A DNA stretch of 64,000 nucleotides, from assembly GCA_013140975.1 (NCBI GenBank), contig JABFRV010000041.1, positions 82,164 through 146,163 of the forward strand. The letters run 5' to 3'. Below the pieces are notes generated by a model. That model was not told the DNA's origin, ran no database searches, and worked only from the letters and a program-made list of their open reading frames with translations. Source of the DNA: Saprospiraceae bacterium. Its GTDB lineage: Bacteria > Bacteroidota > Bacteroidia > Chitinophagales > Saprospiraceae. Of this stretch, positions 49,799 through 59,896 are shown one piece after another (position 1 is the first letter of the stretch; each line of letters opens with the position of its first letter). Both the position numbers and the translations under genes were made by a program.

Positions 49799-50281
49799 AT
49801 GAAAGAAAAAATAAGCATAGAATACAGCATATATGAAAGTATAAGTTCTATAGAACCCACACAACAAGAACTCTTACAATCAGCTTACAACTCTTCAAAA
49901 AATGCATATGCTCCTTATTCGCATTTTAATGTCGGCGCAGCAATACTGCTGGAAGATCAGACAATAATTTGTGGAAACAACCAGGAAAATGCATCCTATC
50001 CATGTGGAATATGCGCAGAAAGAAATGCAATCCATAATGTTCGTGCTAACTATCCGGATTTCAAAATTCATTCCATAGCTATAACAACATTTCGATTACT
50101 GAAGCAATCAATACCTGCAACTCCATGCGGCTTATGCAGACAGGTATTATCAGAAACCGAACAAAACAATGGCTCAGTCATAGAGCTTATCCTGGGCCAT
50201 CCGGAAGGAAAGGTATTCATTTTCAACAGTTGCCAATCTTTACTACCCTTGGCCTTTCAATCAAAAAATCTATTTAACTAA
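49799..50281 (+). CDS. cdd: Cytidine deaminase
   Basis: AYAPYSHFNVGAAIL; NQENASYPCGICAERNAI; TPCGLCRQVLSE. Confidence 0.95.
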   Translation: MKEKISIEYSIYESISSIEPTQQELLQSAYNSSKNAYAPYSHFNVGAAILLEDQTIICGNNQENASYPCGICAERNAIHNVRANYPDFKIHSIAITTFRLLKQSIPATPCGLCRQVLSETEQNNGSVIELILGHPEGKVFIFNSCQSLLPLAFQSKNLFN

Positions 50282-50282
50282 A

Positions 50283-50711
50283 ATGAAAGAATCCATTTAT
50301 CCTTGCTTATGGTTTGACGGAAAATCACATGAAGCTGCCGATTATTATTGCAGTATTTTTCCTGATTCCAGAATACTCAACAAAACTCCTATGGTATGTG
50401 TATTTGAGTTGGGTGGAAGAAAAATGATGCACCTAAATGGAGGTCCGGAATTTACTTTTAATGAATCTATTTCCTTTGTTATCTCTTGTGAATCTCAGGA
50501 GGAAATTGACTATTACTGGTCTGCTTTAACAAGTAACGGTAGGGAAGGTAAATGCGGTTGGTTGACAGATAAATATGGCGTTTCATGGCAGGTTGTCCCA
50601 TCGATATTGGGTGGCCTCATGAGTGATCCAGAAAAAGCTCCAAAGGTGATGTATGCCTTTATGCAAATGAAAAAATTTGATATACAAAAACTTATGGATT
50701 CCGCTCTGTAA
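50283..50711 (+). CDS. VOC family (PhnB-like) protein
   Basis: ITPCLWFDGKSHEAADYYCSIFPDSRI-like start; GWLTDKYGVSWQVVPSILGGLMSDPEKAPKVMYAFMQMKKFD. Confidence 0.93.
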   Translation: MKESIYPCLWFDGKSHEAADYYCSIFPDSRILNKTPMVCVFELGGRKMMHLNGGPEFTFNESISFVISCESQEEIDYYWSALTSNGREGKCGWLTDKYGVSWQVVPSILGGLMSDPEKAPKVMYAFMQMKKFDIQKLMDSAL

Positions 50712-50713
50712 CT

Positions 50714-52009
50714 CTACTCAGCAAAACCTGGAAAAGAGCGAATCAAATAATTTTTAAATGGTCTTTCTACGATTCTTCCATTAAGCTTAAGAAATGAAAT
50801 ATATTTTCTATACACGTTCTCATAAAGTTTTAATTTTTCCTCTTTATACTCTTTATCTCTAATCAAAAGTTCTATCCATTCCTGAGGATCAAGATTGGAT
50901 TTGGTTTGTGGATTTTCCAATAAGCTTTTTACCAGGCTTTTTTCTGAAAAAGAATCAACGAATTTGTAATGTTGGATGGCAGAAAGAAGTTCATTTTTTG
51001 CAATTGTTATCCGATCTTTATTTTCTTTCTTTTTGGAATCTAATTCATTTCTCTCTTCCATAATATCCAAAATCGCCTCAGCCTTCCTGAATCTGTTATT
51101 GGCGGTAAGTGGAACACTTAATCCAACTCTAAACGAAAAATTATTCAATGTATTAAATTTATTCGGTCGGTCCAGGTATAATGGATTATCATAACTTAAG
51201 CGTATGTCATTTAAAATTTTCCGGTTTTGAGAATTTATATAATTGTATTTAGATTGTAAGTAATCTATTCGATGTTCCAATACAGTTTCATCCGGAAGAT
51301 TCTTAGTTCGATTGCTAATTGCAAGACCTAGAACTTCATCTTCAATCTCCTTTACTTTTAGTAATTGTTCTTCATAGATCGGATTAACACTTTGACCTTG
51401 TACATACCCATTGATTTTATCTGTACAATTTTTTTGGGATTGAAATATTTTATTCCTATTTTTTTCAGATTCGTGTAGTTCCTTGTCATTTCTAAGGAGA
51501 TCCTGAAGATCAAATTTTTGATTCAACTCGATCGCTTTCTTTAAAAAGTCTTTCTTTACATGTAGAAGGCTATCCAATTCCTTATAATGCTTAGACCAAA
51601 TCGAAATCCACATATGGTCAAGCAACAAATCATAACGTTCATCCAAAGCTGATTGAAGGATTTCATCATATTCTGATCTATAAAGCTCAAGCTTTGCATC
51701 TTTGAGTTTCTTTTGTCGCTTAATTTCCAGGAGACTGTTCGGTTCTATAAAAATAGCGTAGTTATCTTCATTTCGCAGATATCCATAAATTGTGTCACCC
51801 AATGCTGCGCCGCTAATTCCAATTCTGGCATTAATACTTCTAATCCAGGGCGATTGAAATTTAATATTTTCTGCTGCACGAACCAATTCAATATTCTGTA
51901 ATACTTTAGGATCACTAAATGAAGAACATAACAAGGAAGACATCCAGTTATTTTCTTGACCAAAAATAAAATTACAGGATAACGAACAAAGGATAAACTT
52001 CCAGTTCAC
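50714..52009 (-). CDS. TolC-like outer-membrane-factor protein
   Basis: Long alpha-helical hairpins; FRVGLSVPLTANNRFRKAEAILDIMEERNELDSKKKENKDRI resembles OMF VGLSLPLF...R.; 1-nt overlap with upstream gene. Confidence 0.6.
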   Translation of the reverse strand: MNWKFILCSLSCNFIFGQENNWMSSLLCSSFSDPKVLQNIELVRAAENIKFQSPWIRSINARIGISGAALGDTIYGYLRNEDNYAIFIEPNSLLEIKRQKKLKDAKLELYRSEYDEILQSALDERYDLLLDHMWISIWSKHYKELDSLLHVKKDFLKKAIELNQKFDLQDLLRNDKELHESEKNRNKIFQSQKNCTDKINGYVQGQSVNPIYEEQLLKVKEIEDEVLGLAISNRTKNLPDETVLEHRIDYLQSKYNYINSQNRKILNDIRLSYDNPLYLDRPNKFNTLNNFSFRVGLSVPLTANNRFRKAEAILDIMEERNELDSKKKENKDRITIAKNELLSAIQHYKFVDSFSEKSLVKSLLENPQTKSNLDPQEWIELLIRDKEYKEEKLKLYENVYRKYISFLKLNGRIVERPFKNYLIRSFPGFAE

Positions 52010-53004
52010 TATTTATTTTGATTTAATGAAATAGAAATTTTTTCGCCAATATAAAATCCCTGATTACTATTCATCTGAATAAAGACCTCTCTTCCCCAGG
52101 CACGCACCTCGATAAATTTCCTGAGACGTAAAGGCAACTCAACCAATCTGGGACTAACAGAAGTTATAATTCCACTCGAGATTAAATCCTGACGCGTTGC
52201 AGATGAAAGCTGAACTGAATCACCCAATTGAAAATTAATTTGAGAAGATTCATGAATAAATCCTATGATTCTTGTCGGCACTTTAGGATTAATTCTAAAT
52301 AAATCTTTAAATGCCTGAATAGAAGCATTCTCCTGAACCGCAATCTGATCTACATACCCATCAAATGGCGCTGTGATCACAATGTTTCTATATACTTCTT
52401 TGTTGTATTGATAATTCTTAATTCTTGCATTTATCTTACCAGTAGAATACTTTCTAAGCGAACGTAACTCTTCATCCATTAATCCGGATTTATTAAGATA
52501 AATACTATGCAATTTACCAATCTGCACTTGAAGATCCTTTATCTTAGATTGATTAACAGTTGAGGCATTACTTACTTCTTTTGATATAAGCAAGCTGTAT
52601 TTGGCATCCATCGAATCTTTAATCAAAAGTGCATTCAACTCGGATTGCAACTTACCAATCTCGTAATTAGATTGAGATTCCAACAATTGTTTGTCTTTAT
52701 TTAATTCAGCAATTCTGTTCCCTAACTCCAGCCTTTCAAGTAAGTTCGTTTCATTTAAGCTTAAAGAATCTCTGTCAACCAATTTCCTGGAAGCGATCAT
52801 TAAAGTATCACCTTCTTCTACATATTGGCCTGGTGAAACAAACAATTTATCAACGAGAAGATCCTTGTCAAAATTTATTACTCTTGAATCAGATTCCGCA
52901 GTCCCAAAAAAACGAAAATCGCTATTTCCTTTTAAATTGTTGATGATGTATAATGCGCCTAAAAAAGCAATCGCAAGAATAATATAAAAAGGATTAAATT
53001 TCAT
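52009..53004 (-). CDS. HlyD-like periplasmic adaptor / membrane fusion protein
   Basis: N-terminal TM; lipoyl-like halves VDKLFVSPGQYVEEGDTLM and ITAPFDGYVDQIAVQENASIQAFKDLFRI around a coiled-coil hairpin. Confidence 0.82.
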   Translation of the reverse strand: MKFNPFYIILAIAFLGALYIINNLKGNSDFRFFGTAESDSRVINFDKDLLVDKLFVSPGQYVEEGDTLMIASRKLVDRDSLSLNETNLLERLELGNRIAELNKDKQLLESQSNYEIGKLQSELNALLIKDSMDAKYSLLISKEVSNASTVNQSKIKDLQVQIGKLHSIYLNKSGLMDEELRSLRKYSTGKINARIKNYQYNKEVYRNIVITAPFDGYVDQIAVQENASIQAFKDLFRINPKVPTRIIGFIHESSQINFQLGDSVQLSSATRQDLISSGIITSVSPRLVELPLRLRKFIEVRAWGREVFIQMNSNQGFYIGEKISISLNQNK

Positions 53005-53007
53005 TCC

Positions 53008-53694
53008 TTAAATTTCAGTTGATTCTGAATTTAGATTCTGAAAACGACGAACATCAATCCCCTGTTGCGAAAACTGCTTTATCATTATTTCGCGTTCAGA
53101 ATCATCGTTCATTACCAACAAGTAATCTCTATCTTGAGTAAAAACGCCTTCTGCCCCCGTATTTTTTATACCTTCTAATGATGACTTTTTACAAAATTTT
53201 GAAAGATATAATTCAATATCATTAATTTTATCTTCTGTCTTAATTCTTAGCCTTACACTCCAAATAAGATGATTACCAAGTGAAAAATTTGTAAACTTAA
53301 GTGAAACGGCCAATATACAAAACGTGAGTGTTCCTATTATTGCAATTGTAAATACATATGAACCACACGCAATTCCTACCCCTAAAGCTGCGAACATAAA
53401 TATAATATCTCTGGGGTCTTTAAAGTTCGTGCGAAAATTAATAATTGTCAAAGCACCCAATATCCCTAAACCGGATGCTACATTATCTCCAATACTTTGA
53501 AGTATCATTGTAGCAATTACGGAACTGAGCATAAGCGCCTGAATGTAATTTGAAGTTTTTAAAGTATTGGGTGTAGTAAAATAATAACAAAGTGCAATTG
53601 CTGAAGAACAAAGAAAAGCCACGATAAAGGTGAAGATCACCATTTCTGTAGTTGGATTCTCTATTTTCGAAAATAATGAAAATAAATCCTGCAT
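53008..53694 (-). CDS. DUF4956-like membrane protein
   Basis: GLGILGALTIINFRTNFKDPRDIIFMFAALGVGIACGSYVFTIAIIGT characteristic of DUF4956. Confidence 0.82.
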   Translation of the reverse strand: MQDLFSLFSKIENPTTEMVIFTFIVAFLCSSAIALCYYFTTPNTLKTSNYIQALMLSSVIATMILQSIGDNVASGLGILGALTIINFRTNFKDPRDIIFMFAALGVGIACGSYVFTIAIIGTLTFCILAVSLKFTNFSLGNHLIWSVRLRIKTEDKINDIELYLSKFCKKSSLEGIKNTGAEGVFTQDRDYLLVMNDDSEREIMIKQFSQQGIDVRRFQNLNSESTEI

Positions 53695-53777
53695 ATTATG
53701 TCAATTCAATAGAATCCACAAATATACACGCCCCACTGATAGATTTTCAATTTTTTAGGTCAAAGTGACTCATTACA

Positions 53778-53803
53778 TAAAAAAAGCCCTGAAAGGCAGG
53801 GCT
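53778..53803 (-). terminator. Rho-independent terminator (minus strand)
   Basis: Minus-strand AGCCCTG-CCTTT-CAGGGCT followed by T7 run. Confidence 0.8.
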
Positions 53804-53848
53804 CAAGTAATAGGTAACACAACTTAAAATATCCTATGTAACACCCGA

Positions 53849-54844
53849 TCAGAGTGTTGATAGGTATTTCTTTATTTCTTCTAAAGATTTCTTTTCTATT
53901 TTTATTTCTGTTAGATCTACATCAGATATTACAGTTTCTTTTGCGCCCAAATAATAATCTGACACACCCTTTCCAATGACTATATAAATAACCTTCTTTT
54001 CAAATGGCAAATTCTTAAAACAAATTTTACTGCTTTTATTAGGCTCTGTTTCTGCACAACAAGGAAAAAGTGCAGTGTTAATGTCTTTAAAAATACAGTA
54101 AGTCGTCAATTGAATTTTATCACCTGAAGGATCCGAAGTAACACTGACACAACTACTAACAAGTTTGGCATTCTGTAATCCCAAGAAATAATCACAATTT
54201 ACCCAGCCTAATCTTTCAGGAAAACATTCTATTCCAAGTACAAAATTATTCTTATTACTTCTCCATTCAGAAATATTCACATTATCTGTGATATTAGGAT
54301 CCATATCTGCTTCTTCCCATGTTACATTTCCATCTGCATTGACATCACCATAAAACATTTCCAGTTGATCCTTAAATTTATTCTGATCATAAACCAAACG
54401 AAGTGTGTACTTTTTCCCTGGTGCTAATTGCAACTCTCTTTCATTACAAAAAACCCTTATGGATACCATACCTGCGGAGACCAATAATCTGTCTTTAGTT
54501 GCATTGGTTCCCACTCCATTTTGCATCATCTCGTCTTTATTTTGAACCTTTGCAATTTTTACAAGAATTGTATCACATGTAACAGCACTTCCTTTATCTG
54601 TAAAACAATTTTTTGGAAAAACGACCTGGCTTCCATCTTCAAAATTTAGAATATTGTCCTGATTAGGCTTAATGCTAAATTCTGTCTGCGTATTATTTAT
54701 AGACGCCAATGAATTTCTAACTCCTGAAGGATTCCAAGAATGAGGGATAAAATCAAATGGATCGAAGACATTTACGTTCTCGCACCTTGATAAAATCAGA
54801 ACTGTACTAACTGCTAAAATTATGAATTTGAAATAAGTTTTCAT
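53849..54844 (-). CDS. Hypothetical lipoprotein with calcium-loop-like DVNADGNVTWEEAD
   Basis: MKTYFKFIILAVSTVLILSRCEN lipobox; ATG at 54844 chosen over 54919. Confidence 0.7.
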   Translation of the reverse strand: MKTYFKFIILAVSTVLILSRCENVNVFDPFDFIPHSWNPSGVRNSLASINNTQTEFSIKPNQDNILNFEDGSQVVFPKNCFTDKGSAVTCDTILVKIAKVQNKDEMMQNGVGTNATKDRLLVSAGMVSIRVFCNERELQLAPGKKYTLRLVYDQNKFKDQLEMFYGDVNADGNVTWEEADMDPNITDNVNISEWRSNKNNFVLGIECFPERLGWVNCDYFLGLQNAKLVSSCVSVTSDPSGDKIQLTTYCIFKDINTALFPCCAETEPNKSSKICFKNLPFEKKVIYIVIGKGVSDYYLGAKETVISDVDLTEIKIEKKSLEEIKKYLSTL

Positions 54845-54893
54845 GTTTCTTGTATCTGCTCTATTGACTTTTAGAATGGTTGTATTGTTGCCT

Positions 54894-56204
54894 CTATTGA
54901 AATAAATATTGCAAACCAAATTTCAGTTGATAAGAACTAAATTTTTGATCCAATGAATAAGAGGAATTGGTAAATGTTGGATGAAGCTGTATCTGTGGCT
55001 CAACATAATACCTCAAATTATGCATAATAGGGCCACTCCATTGAATATTGAAAAACGGAGAAATTCCTACTGCAGATTTATATATATTTAGCGGGCTGTT
55101 AAATTGTGCCGGTCTAAGTAATGGATCCAATACAGCACCATTGCTTCGCATGAATAAATTCAAAGAAGCTCCTACGTTAAATTGAATGGAATTCTCTTTG
55201 CGATTCACCTGATATCCAATAGATATTGGCAGGTTGAACATATGATGATTATTATGATGTTTTATTGTTCTTCTTCCAAAAACTGTATCCGTTACGACAA
55301 TCGTTCCATTGATAGTTCTTGTATTGATTATTGTATCATTTCCATTAAAATAATTCAACTGATAATAGATGTTCTGATATTCCAGGCCTGCTTTTACATT
55401 CCATTTCTTGTTTTGAATTCCAATTCGAACTCCGGCAAGCATAGACACTTTTTCAGATTCAGTATCTTCTCGAAGTAGTTTTAAATAATTATACTCCGCT
55501 ACATTTGTAGAAAATGTAAACGGAGAATATTGTGGCCCAGCGTACACATCTACTGAAAACTTAGCTTTCCTTCTACCATTGAAATCATAACATTCCCCTT
55601 TTAAAGGAAGATCCAGAGATACATTGCTATAAGAAAGAAGAGAAGTTACCTTCGTAGGCAATACATTTAAACTTGCTTCTGATTCTTGTTCTATAGAATT
55701 ATTAGCAATAGAACGATTATCAATATTATTATGAGAGACAGTCTTTACTACAATCTGATTTTGAATCGAAGCAGATTCAATATTTTTATTTTCCTGCATC
55801 AGGTGATCTTGTGATCTATGATTTTTTGCGGAATTAAGTTTCTTTGAAATTTTTATTTCTGATTGATTCTTTTCTACATTGATGTTTTTACTTTCTGATT
55901 CCTTTGTATTACTTAAATTTAAGGAAGTTAACTCTTTCGTTTCATTTTCAATAGTGGAGACAGAACTTACATTCTGCGAATTTTGAATTCCCTTTTTATC
56001 ATCTAATGGATTAGAATTATAAAAATAATAAGCAACCATCCCGGCGCCTAAAAGCAATGGAAAAAATAACCAAATAGGTTTACGATTCCGCTTCTCTCCT
56101 TTTGGCAAATGAGGGATAACATTTTCCCAAATTCTTTCAGGAACTTTTGGTGTTTTTGTATTTTCCATATCTCTTATGTGATCTGTCCATGTAGTCTTTT
56201 TCAT
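54894..56204 (-). CDS. Putative anti-sigma-like N-terminus + TM + periplasmic linker + beta-barrel-like C-terminus
   Basis: Cytosolic-like N-term; TM PIWLFFPLLLGAGMVAYYFY; polar linker; beta-rich FSVDVYAGPQYSPFTF...SYQLKFGLQYLFQ; 4-nt overlap with sigma gene. Confidence 0.7.
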   Translation of the reverse strand: MKKTTWTDHIRDMENTKTPKVPERIWENVIPHLPKGEKRNRKPIWLFFPLLLGAGMVAYYFYNSNPLDDKKGIQNSQNVSSVSTIENETKELTSLNLSNTKESESKNINVEKNQSEIKISKKLNSAKNHRSQDHLMQENKNIESASIQNQIVVKTVSHNNIDNRSIANNSIEQESEASLNVLPTKVTSLLSYSNVSLDLPLKGECYDFNGRRKAKFSVDVYAGPQYSPFTFSTNVAEYNYLKLLREDTESEKVSMLAGVRIGIQNKKWNVKAGLEYQNIYYQLNYFNGNDTIINTRTINGTIVVTDTVFGRRTIKHHNNHHMFNLPISIGYQVNRKENSIQFNVGASLNLFMRSNGAVLDPLLRPAQFNSPLNIYKSAVGISPFFNIQWSGPIMHNLRYYVEPQIQLHPTFTNSSYSLDQKFSSYQLKFGLQYLFQ

Positions 56205-56794
56205 AAGGAGTATTTAAGGTTGGGATTCAATTTGATAATTTGACGTGCTAAATAATTTTTAGCTTTAAACAATTGCGACCTGCAGGTTGATTCAGTTACA
56301 TTGAGCAATTCTGCAATTTCAGTATAAGAATAACCTTCGACTATACTAAGGTTAAATACAGTCCTATATCCCGGAGGCAATTTATTGATCAGTATTTCAA
56401 TTTCCTGATAAGAAATCTCACTAATTGCGTCCGGCTCAACGGATCGATCATAGAATGCTTCTTCATTCGATTCCATATGAACTGAATACCAGGACTTAAT
56501 TTTGGACAGACAGGTGTTTACCATGATTCTCCTTATCCAGGCACCTAGCGGCCCATCTGACTTAAAAGTGTGAAGGTTCTGAAAAATCTTGATAAAACCA
56601 TCTTGGACTGCATCTTCTGCTTCATTTGAATTGGTAAAATACCTGTTACACAATGCCAACATAGGGGATGCATATTGGTCAAACAGCTCCTTACAAGCTT
56701 TCTGATCACCGGAAAGGCATTTTTCAACGAGGATTTTGTCGTCCATCACTTTATTAGACGTCACAAAATAGGGATCTGTTGCCCAAAAGCCCAA
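56201..56794 (-). CDS. ECF RNA polymerase sigma factor
   Basis: NEAEDAVQDGFIKIFQNLHTFKSDGPLGAWIRRIMVNTCLSKIK; GYRTVFNLSIVEGYSYTEIAELLNVTESTCRSQLFKAKNYLARQI. Confidence 0.93.
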   Translation of the reverse strand: MGFWATDPYFVTSNKVMDDKILVEKCLSGDQKACKELFDQYASPMLALCNRYFTNSNEAEDAVQDGFIKIFQNLHTFKSDGPLGAWIRRIMVNTCLSKIKSWYSVHMESNEEAFYDRSVEPDAISEISYQEIEILINKLPPGYRTVFNLSIVEGYSYTEIAELLNVTESTCRSQLFKAKNYLARQIIKLNPNLKYSL

Positions 56795-57051
56795 AAAAAT
56801 GGGAAATTCTATAAAGGCAATGTCTCGAACAAATGCCCAAACTCAATTTTAAAATTATAAAGACTTGGCCATAATTGCAAGGCCTTTAATAGCTCTTTTT
56901 TAAAATATATTATGTAAGCCTAACAATGTATAAAGGTTTGTCATTACACTTGAAATCATATAGCAAATCCCAACCAATGTCGTTTACATCGTATAGACCA
57001 GTCCTTACCAAAAAGTGTTGTAAATAATAAGTAAGGATTTTAATCGGTGAA

Positions 57052-57644
57052 CTACTTCACAATGACTTTCTTCACTTGTGCATGTATAGGACTGATTTGA
57101 ATCGAATTTAATGAATCAGTTACATAGAAAACATATCCGGAATTCATGCCAATCAAAGTAACGTCCATTTCACTCCATCATTAAATTCTATTACAGTATT
57201 CGTTTTAAGAGAATTACTCGCTATCCTACGTTTGATTTTACTTGCAGATCCAAATCTAAATCCAATCAAGATTCCTGAAATAAGAAATACAAGAAACATA
57301 ACATTTCTAGAAGAATTATATTTCTGAGGCTTGGATTTATCAAGACGAAAATCAAACCACATCTGAATATTTTTATTATCTTTATATTTCTCAAAATAAT
57401 GTTGCGCCCTCTCTACATAAATATATCCGAGAATTAAAAATACAATTACCGCAATTGTAAACTTAAATTCATGCAAGAGTAATTTAATCGGAGAAAGCAA
57501 TACATCAGTAATGGAAGAATAATCTAAGATATTAATGCCTAATATTTTATAATAAAGAACATCTAACACAATTCCCAGTCCGATAAGGAATATATAGCTG
57601 ATGGATAAAATTTCCTGTAAATGTAACTTGCGATTCAAAATCAT
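57052..57644 (-). pseudogene. Membrane protein with apparent 1-nt frameshift near 57168-57170
   Basis: Listed ORF ends at 57153 (GVKWTLL*); inserting one A gives ...NDGVKMDVTLIGMNSGYVFYVTDSLNSIQISPIHAQVKKVIVK* ending at 57052. Confidence 0.6.
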
Positions 57645-57687
57645 ATTCTATCGCAAATATACATGCTTACAAATCTAAATTCGTATT

Positions 57688-58329
57688 CTATTTTTGAAAC
57701 GGATTAAGATCACTAAGTGCCACCTCTGTTTTTATAATCCATGATACTCCAAATGCAATCAAAGCAACAGCTTCACCAATAAAAGTTGTTTTATATCGAA
57801 TGTTATAATCGTCGCCAATTATCCATCCCAGAAATACAAACACCATACTTAAAAACATAACAATAGCACATACCAAATACATTCTTTTTCGAAGCACTTT
57901 GCTTTCTTTTTTATAAAACATGAAGGCAAAATATATGAATATAAAAAATAGCAAACTTGCGGATACCCAATGAGAAGTAGAAACCCAAGACAGCATGCTT
58001 GTAGTTGGCAAAAGAGCCGTAGCAATAGCGAAAAATGCAGCTATCGTTGCCAGAATACTTTCTTGATTAGACTCTCCCCTATAAGAACTTAAGAAAAATC
58101 CTAATGCAAATAAAATTCCAACGAAAATATCACCTGCAACATTATTATCATAATAATCTGAAATAGAATCTTCAAAAATCAAACCACCGCCTCCAATTAT
58201 ATTTGAAATAAACAACATAAAAGGAAACATTACACCTATGAGTCCAATTCCAAATCTTAATTTTAAGTACGAAATAACCTGTTCCCTGCCCTGGTCATCT
58301 GCCTGCCTGAATTTAGTTAATAACTTCAT
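57688..58329 (-). CDS. Multi-pass membrane protein, unknown function
   Basis: About six hydrophobic segments; SISDYYDNNVAGDIFVGILFALGFFL. Confidence 0.7.
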   Translation of the reverse strand: MKLLTKFRQADDQGREQVISYLKLRFGIGLIGVMFPFMLFISNIIGGGGLIFEDSISDYYDNNVAGDIFVGILFALGFFLSSYRGESNQESILATIAAFFAIATALLPTTSMLSWVSTSHWVSASLLFFIFIYFAFMFYKKESKVLRKRMYLVCAIVMFLSMVFVFLGWIIGDDYNIRYKTTFIGEAVALIAFGVSWIIKTEVALSDLNPFQK

Positions 58330-58587
58330 ATTGTTGAATCTTTACTTTATACATAACTGGCTTTCGAATTCAATTTTCTTAAAAATAAATCAATTTAATT
58401 AGTTTATTAAGACAATAAGCTTTTTCTACTATTTCCAAAAAAATAGTATCTTCGATTTATATTACATTCCCAAAAAATTCAATTGTTATCATTACGATTA
58501 AACTATTTCACAATTTTGAGGTCTTAAAGATAAAGAAAAGAATCAATCATTGGTTCAAGCTCATTCATTTTATAAATCTTTCCACTC

Positions 58588-59886
58588 ATGAATAAGATAT
58601 TAATCACCATAATCTGTGGTTATTTTAGTCTCAATACTTTTTCACAATCATTGTATTTTCCTCCCGTAGATGGCAGCAGTTGGGACACGATGTCTTATTC
58701 AAGATTGGGTTGGTGTTCTGATAAAATTGACAAACTTTACGACCTGCTGGAGTCAAATAATTCTAAGGGCTTTATTCTGCTCAAAGATGGCAAAATAGTA
58801 CTTGAGAAATACTTTGGTGACCATAATGAAAAAAAGGTCTGGTATTGGGCATCAGCAGGAAAGACCTTAACTGCTTTTATGGTAGGATTGGCTCAGGAAG
58901 ACGGATTTTTAAAGCTGATTGATCCATCAAGTAAATATATGGGTAAAGGATGGACGTCCTGCACACCGGAACAAGAAGAAAAAATAACTGTATTAAATCA
59001 ACTCTGTATGACCTCAGGTCTAGATGATGGACTTGGTGATGCCTATTGCACCCTGGACTCTTGTTTAAAATATAAAGCGGATGCAGGTACTCGATGGGCG
59101 TATCACAATGCACCTTATACATTACTTGATTCAGTGTTAAAAAATGCAACCAAAACTCAACTCAACACCTATATTTCTCAAAAGCTTTCAAGATCAACAG
59201 GAATCACAGGCTTGTTTCTCAAGCAGGATTTCAATAACGTATTTTATAGCACCGGTAGAACTATGGCGAGATTTGGATTATTATGTCTCAATCAAGGAAA
59301 CTGGAACGGAACACAAATAATGAAAGACCAGGATTATTTTTTTAAAATGACACACACTTCGCAGAACATCAATCTTTCGTATGGATATTTATGGTGGTTA
59401 AATGATGCAGAAAGCTATAGGCTTCCGGGCTCTCAGTTTACTTTCAGAGGTCATTTAATTCCTAATGCACCTTACGACATATACGCTGCAATGGGAAAAA
59501 ATGGTCAGTTTATAAATGTTGCTCCCAGTAAAAATATGGTTTGGATAAGATTTGGTGACGCTCCGGATAACTCACCGGTTCCCTTTGGTTTGAATGATAC
59601 TATATGGAGAATGATCAATAATTTGCCATGTATCGCATCAGGCATAAACTCTAACTCTTTACCTGAAATAAAAATTTTCCAGTCACAGAAGGACATATTC
59701 CATATTCAATCTCCAATTACAATTCAGAAGTATGAAGTATTCGATTCTTTTGGAAATGTAGTTCAAGAAAAAGCAATTCAAGAGGAGAGATTTCAAATTC
59801 AACTCAATATTCCGGCTGGTTTATATTTTATTCAATGCAATTTTGATAACGATTCAAATAAAGTTTATAAAATTGTAGTTCATTAA
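58588..59886 (+). CDS. Serine hydrolase (beta-lactamase-fold) with T9SS-like tail
   Basis: SxxK in YWASAGKTLTAFMVG; WAYHNAPYTLLDSVL; tail ...YFIQCNFDNDSNKVYKIVVH. Confidence 0.85.
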   Translation: MNKILITIICGYFSLNTFSQSLYFPPVDGSSWDTMSYSRLGWCSDKIDKLYDLLESNNSKGFILLKDGKIVLEKYFGDHNEKKVWYWASAGKTLTAFMVGLAQEDGFLKLIDPSSKYMGKGWTSCTPEQEEKITVLNQLCMTSGLDDGLGDAYCTLDSCLKYKADAGTRWAYHNAPYTLLDSVLKNATKTQLNTYISQKLSRSTGITGLFLKQDFNNVFYSTGRTMARFGLLCLNQGNWNGTQIMKDQDYFFKMTHTSQNINLSYGYLWWLNDAESYRLPGSQFTFRGHLIPNAPYDIYAAMGKNGQFINVAPSKNMVWIRFGDAPDNSPVPFGLNDTIWRMINNLPCIASGINSNSLPEIKIFQSQKDIFHIQSPITIQKYEVFDSFGNVVQEKAIQEERFQIQLNIPAGLYFIQCNFDNDSNKVYKIVVH

Positions 59887-59896
59887 GAACTTTTTT

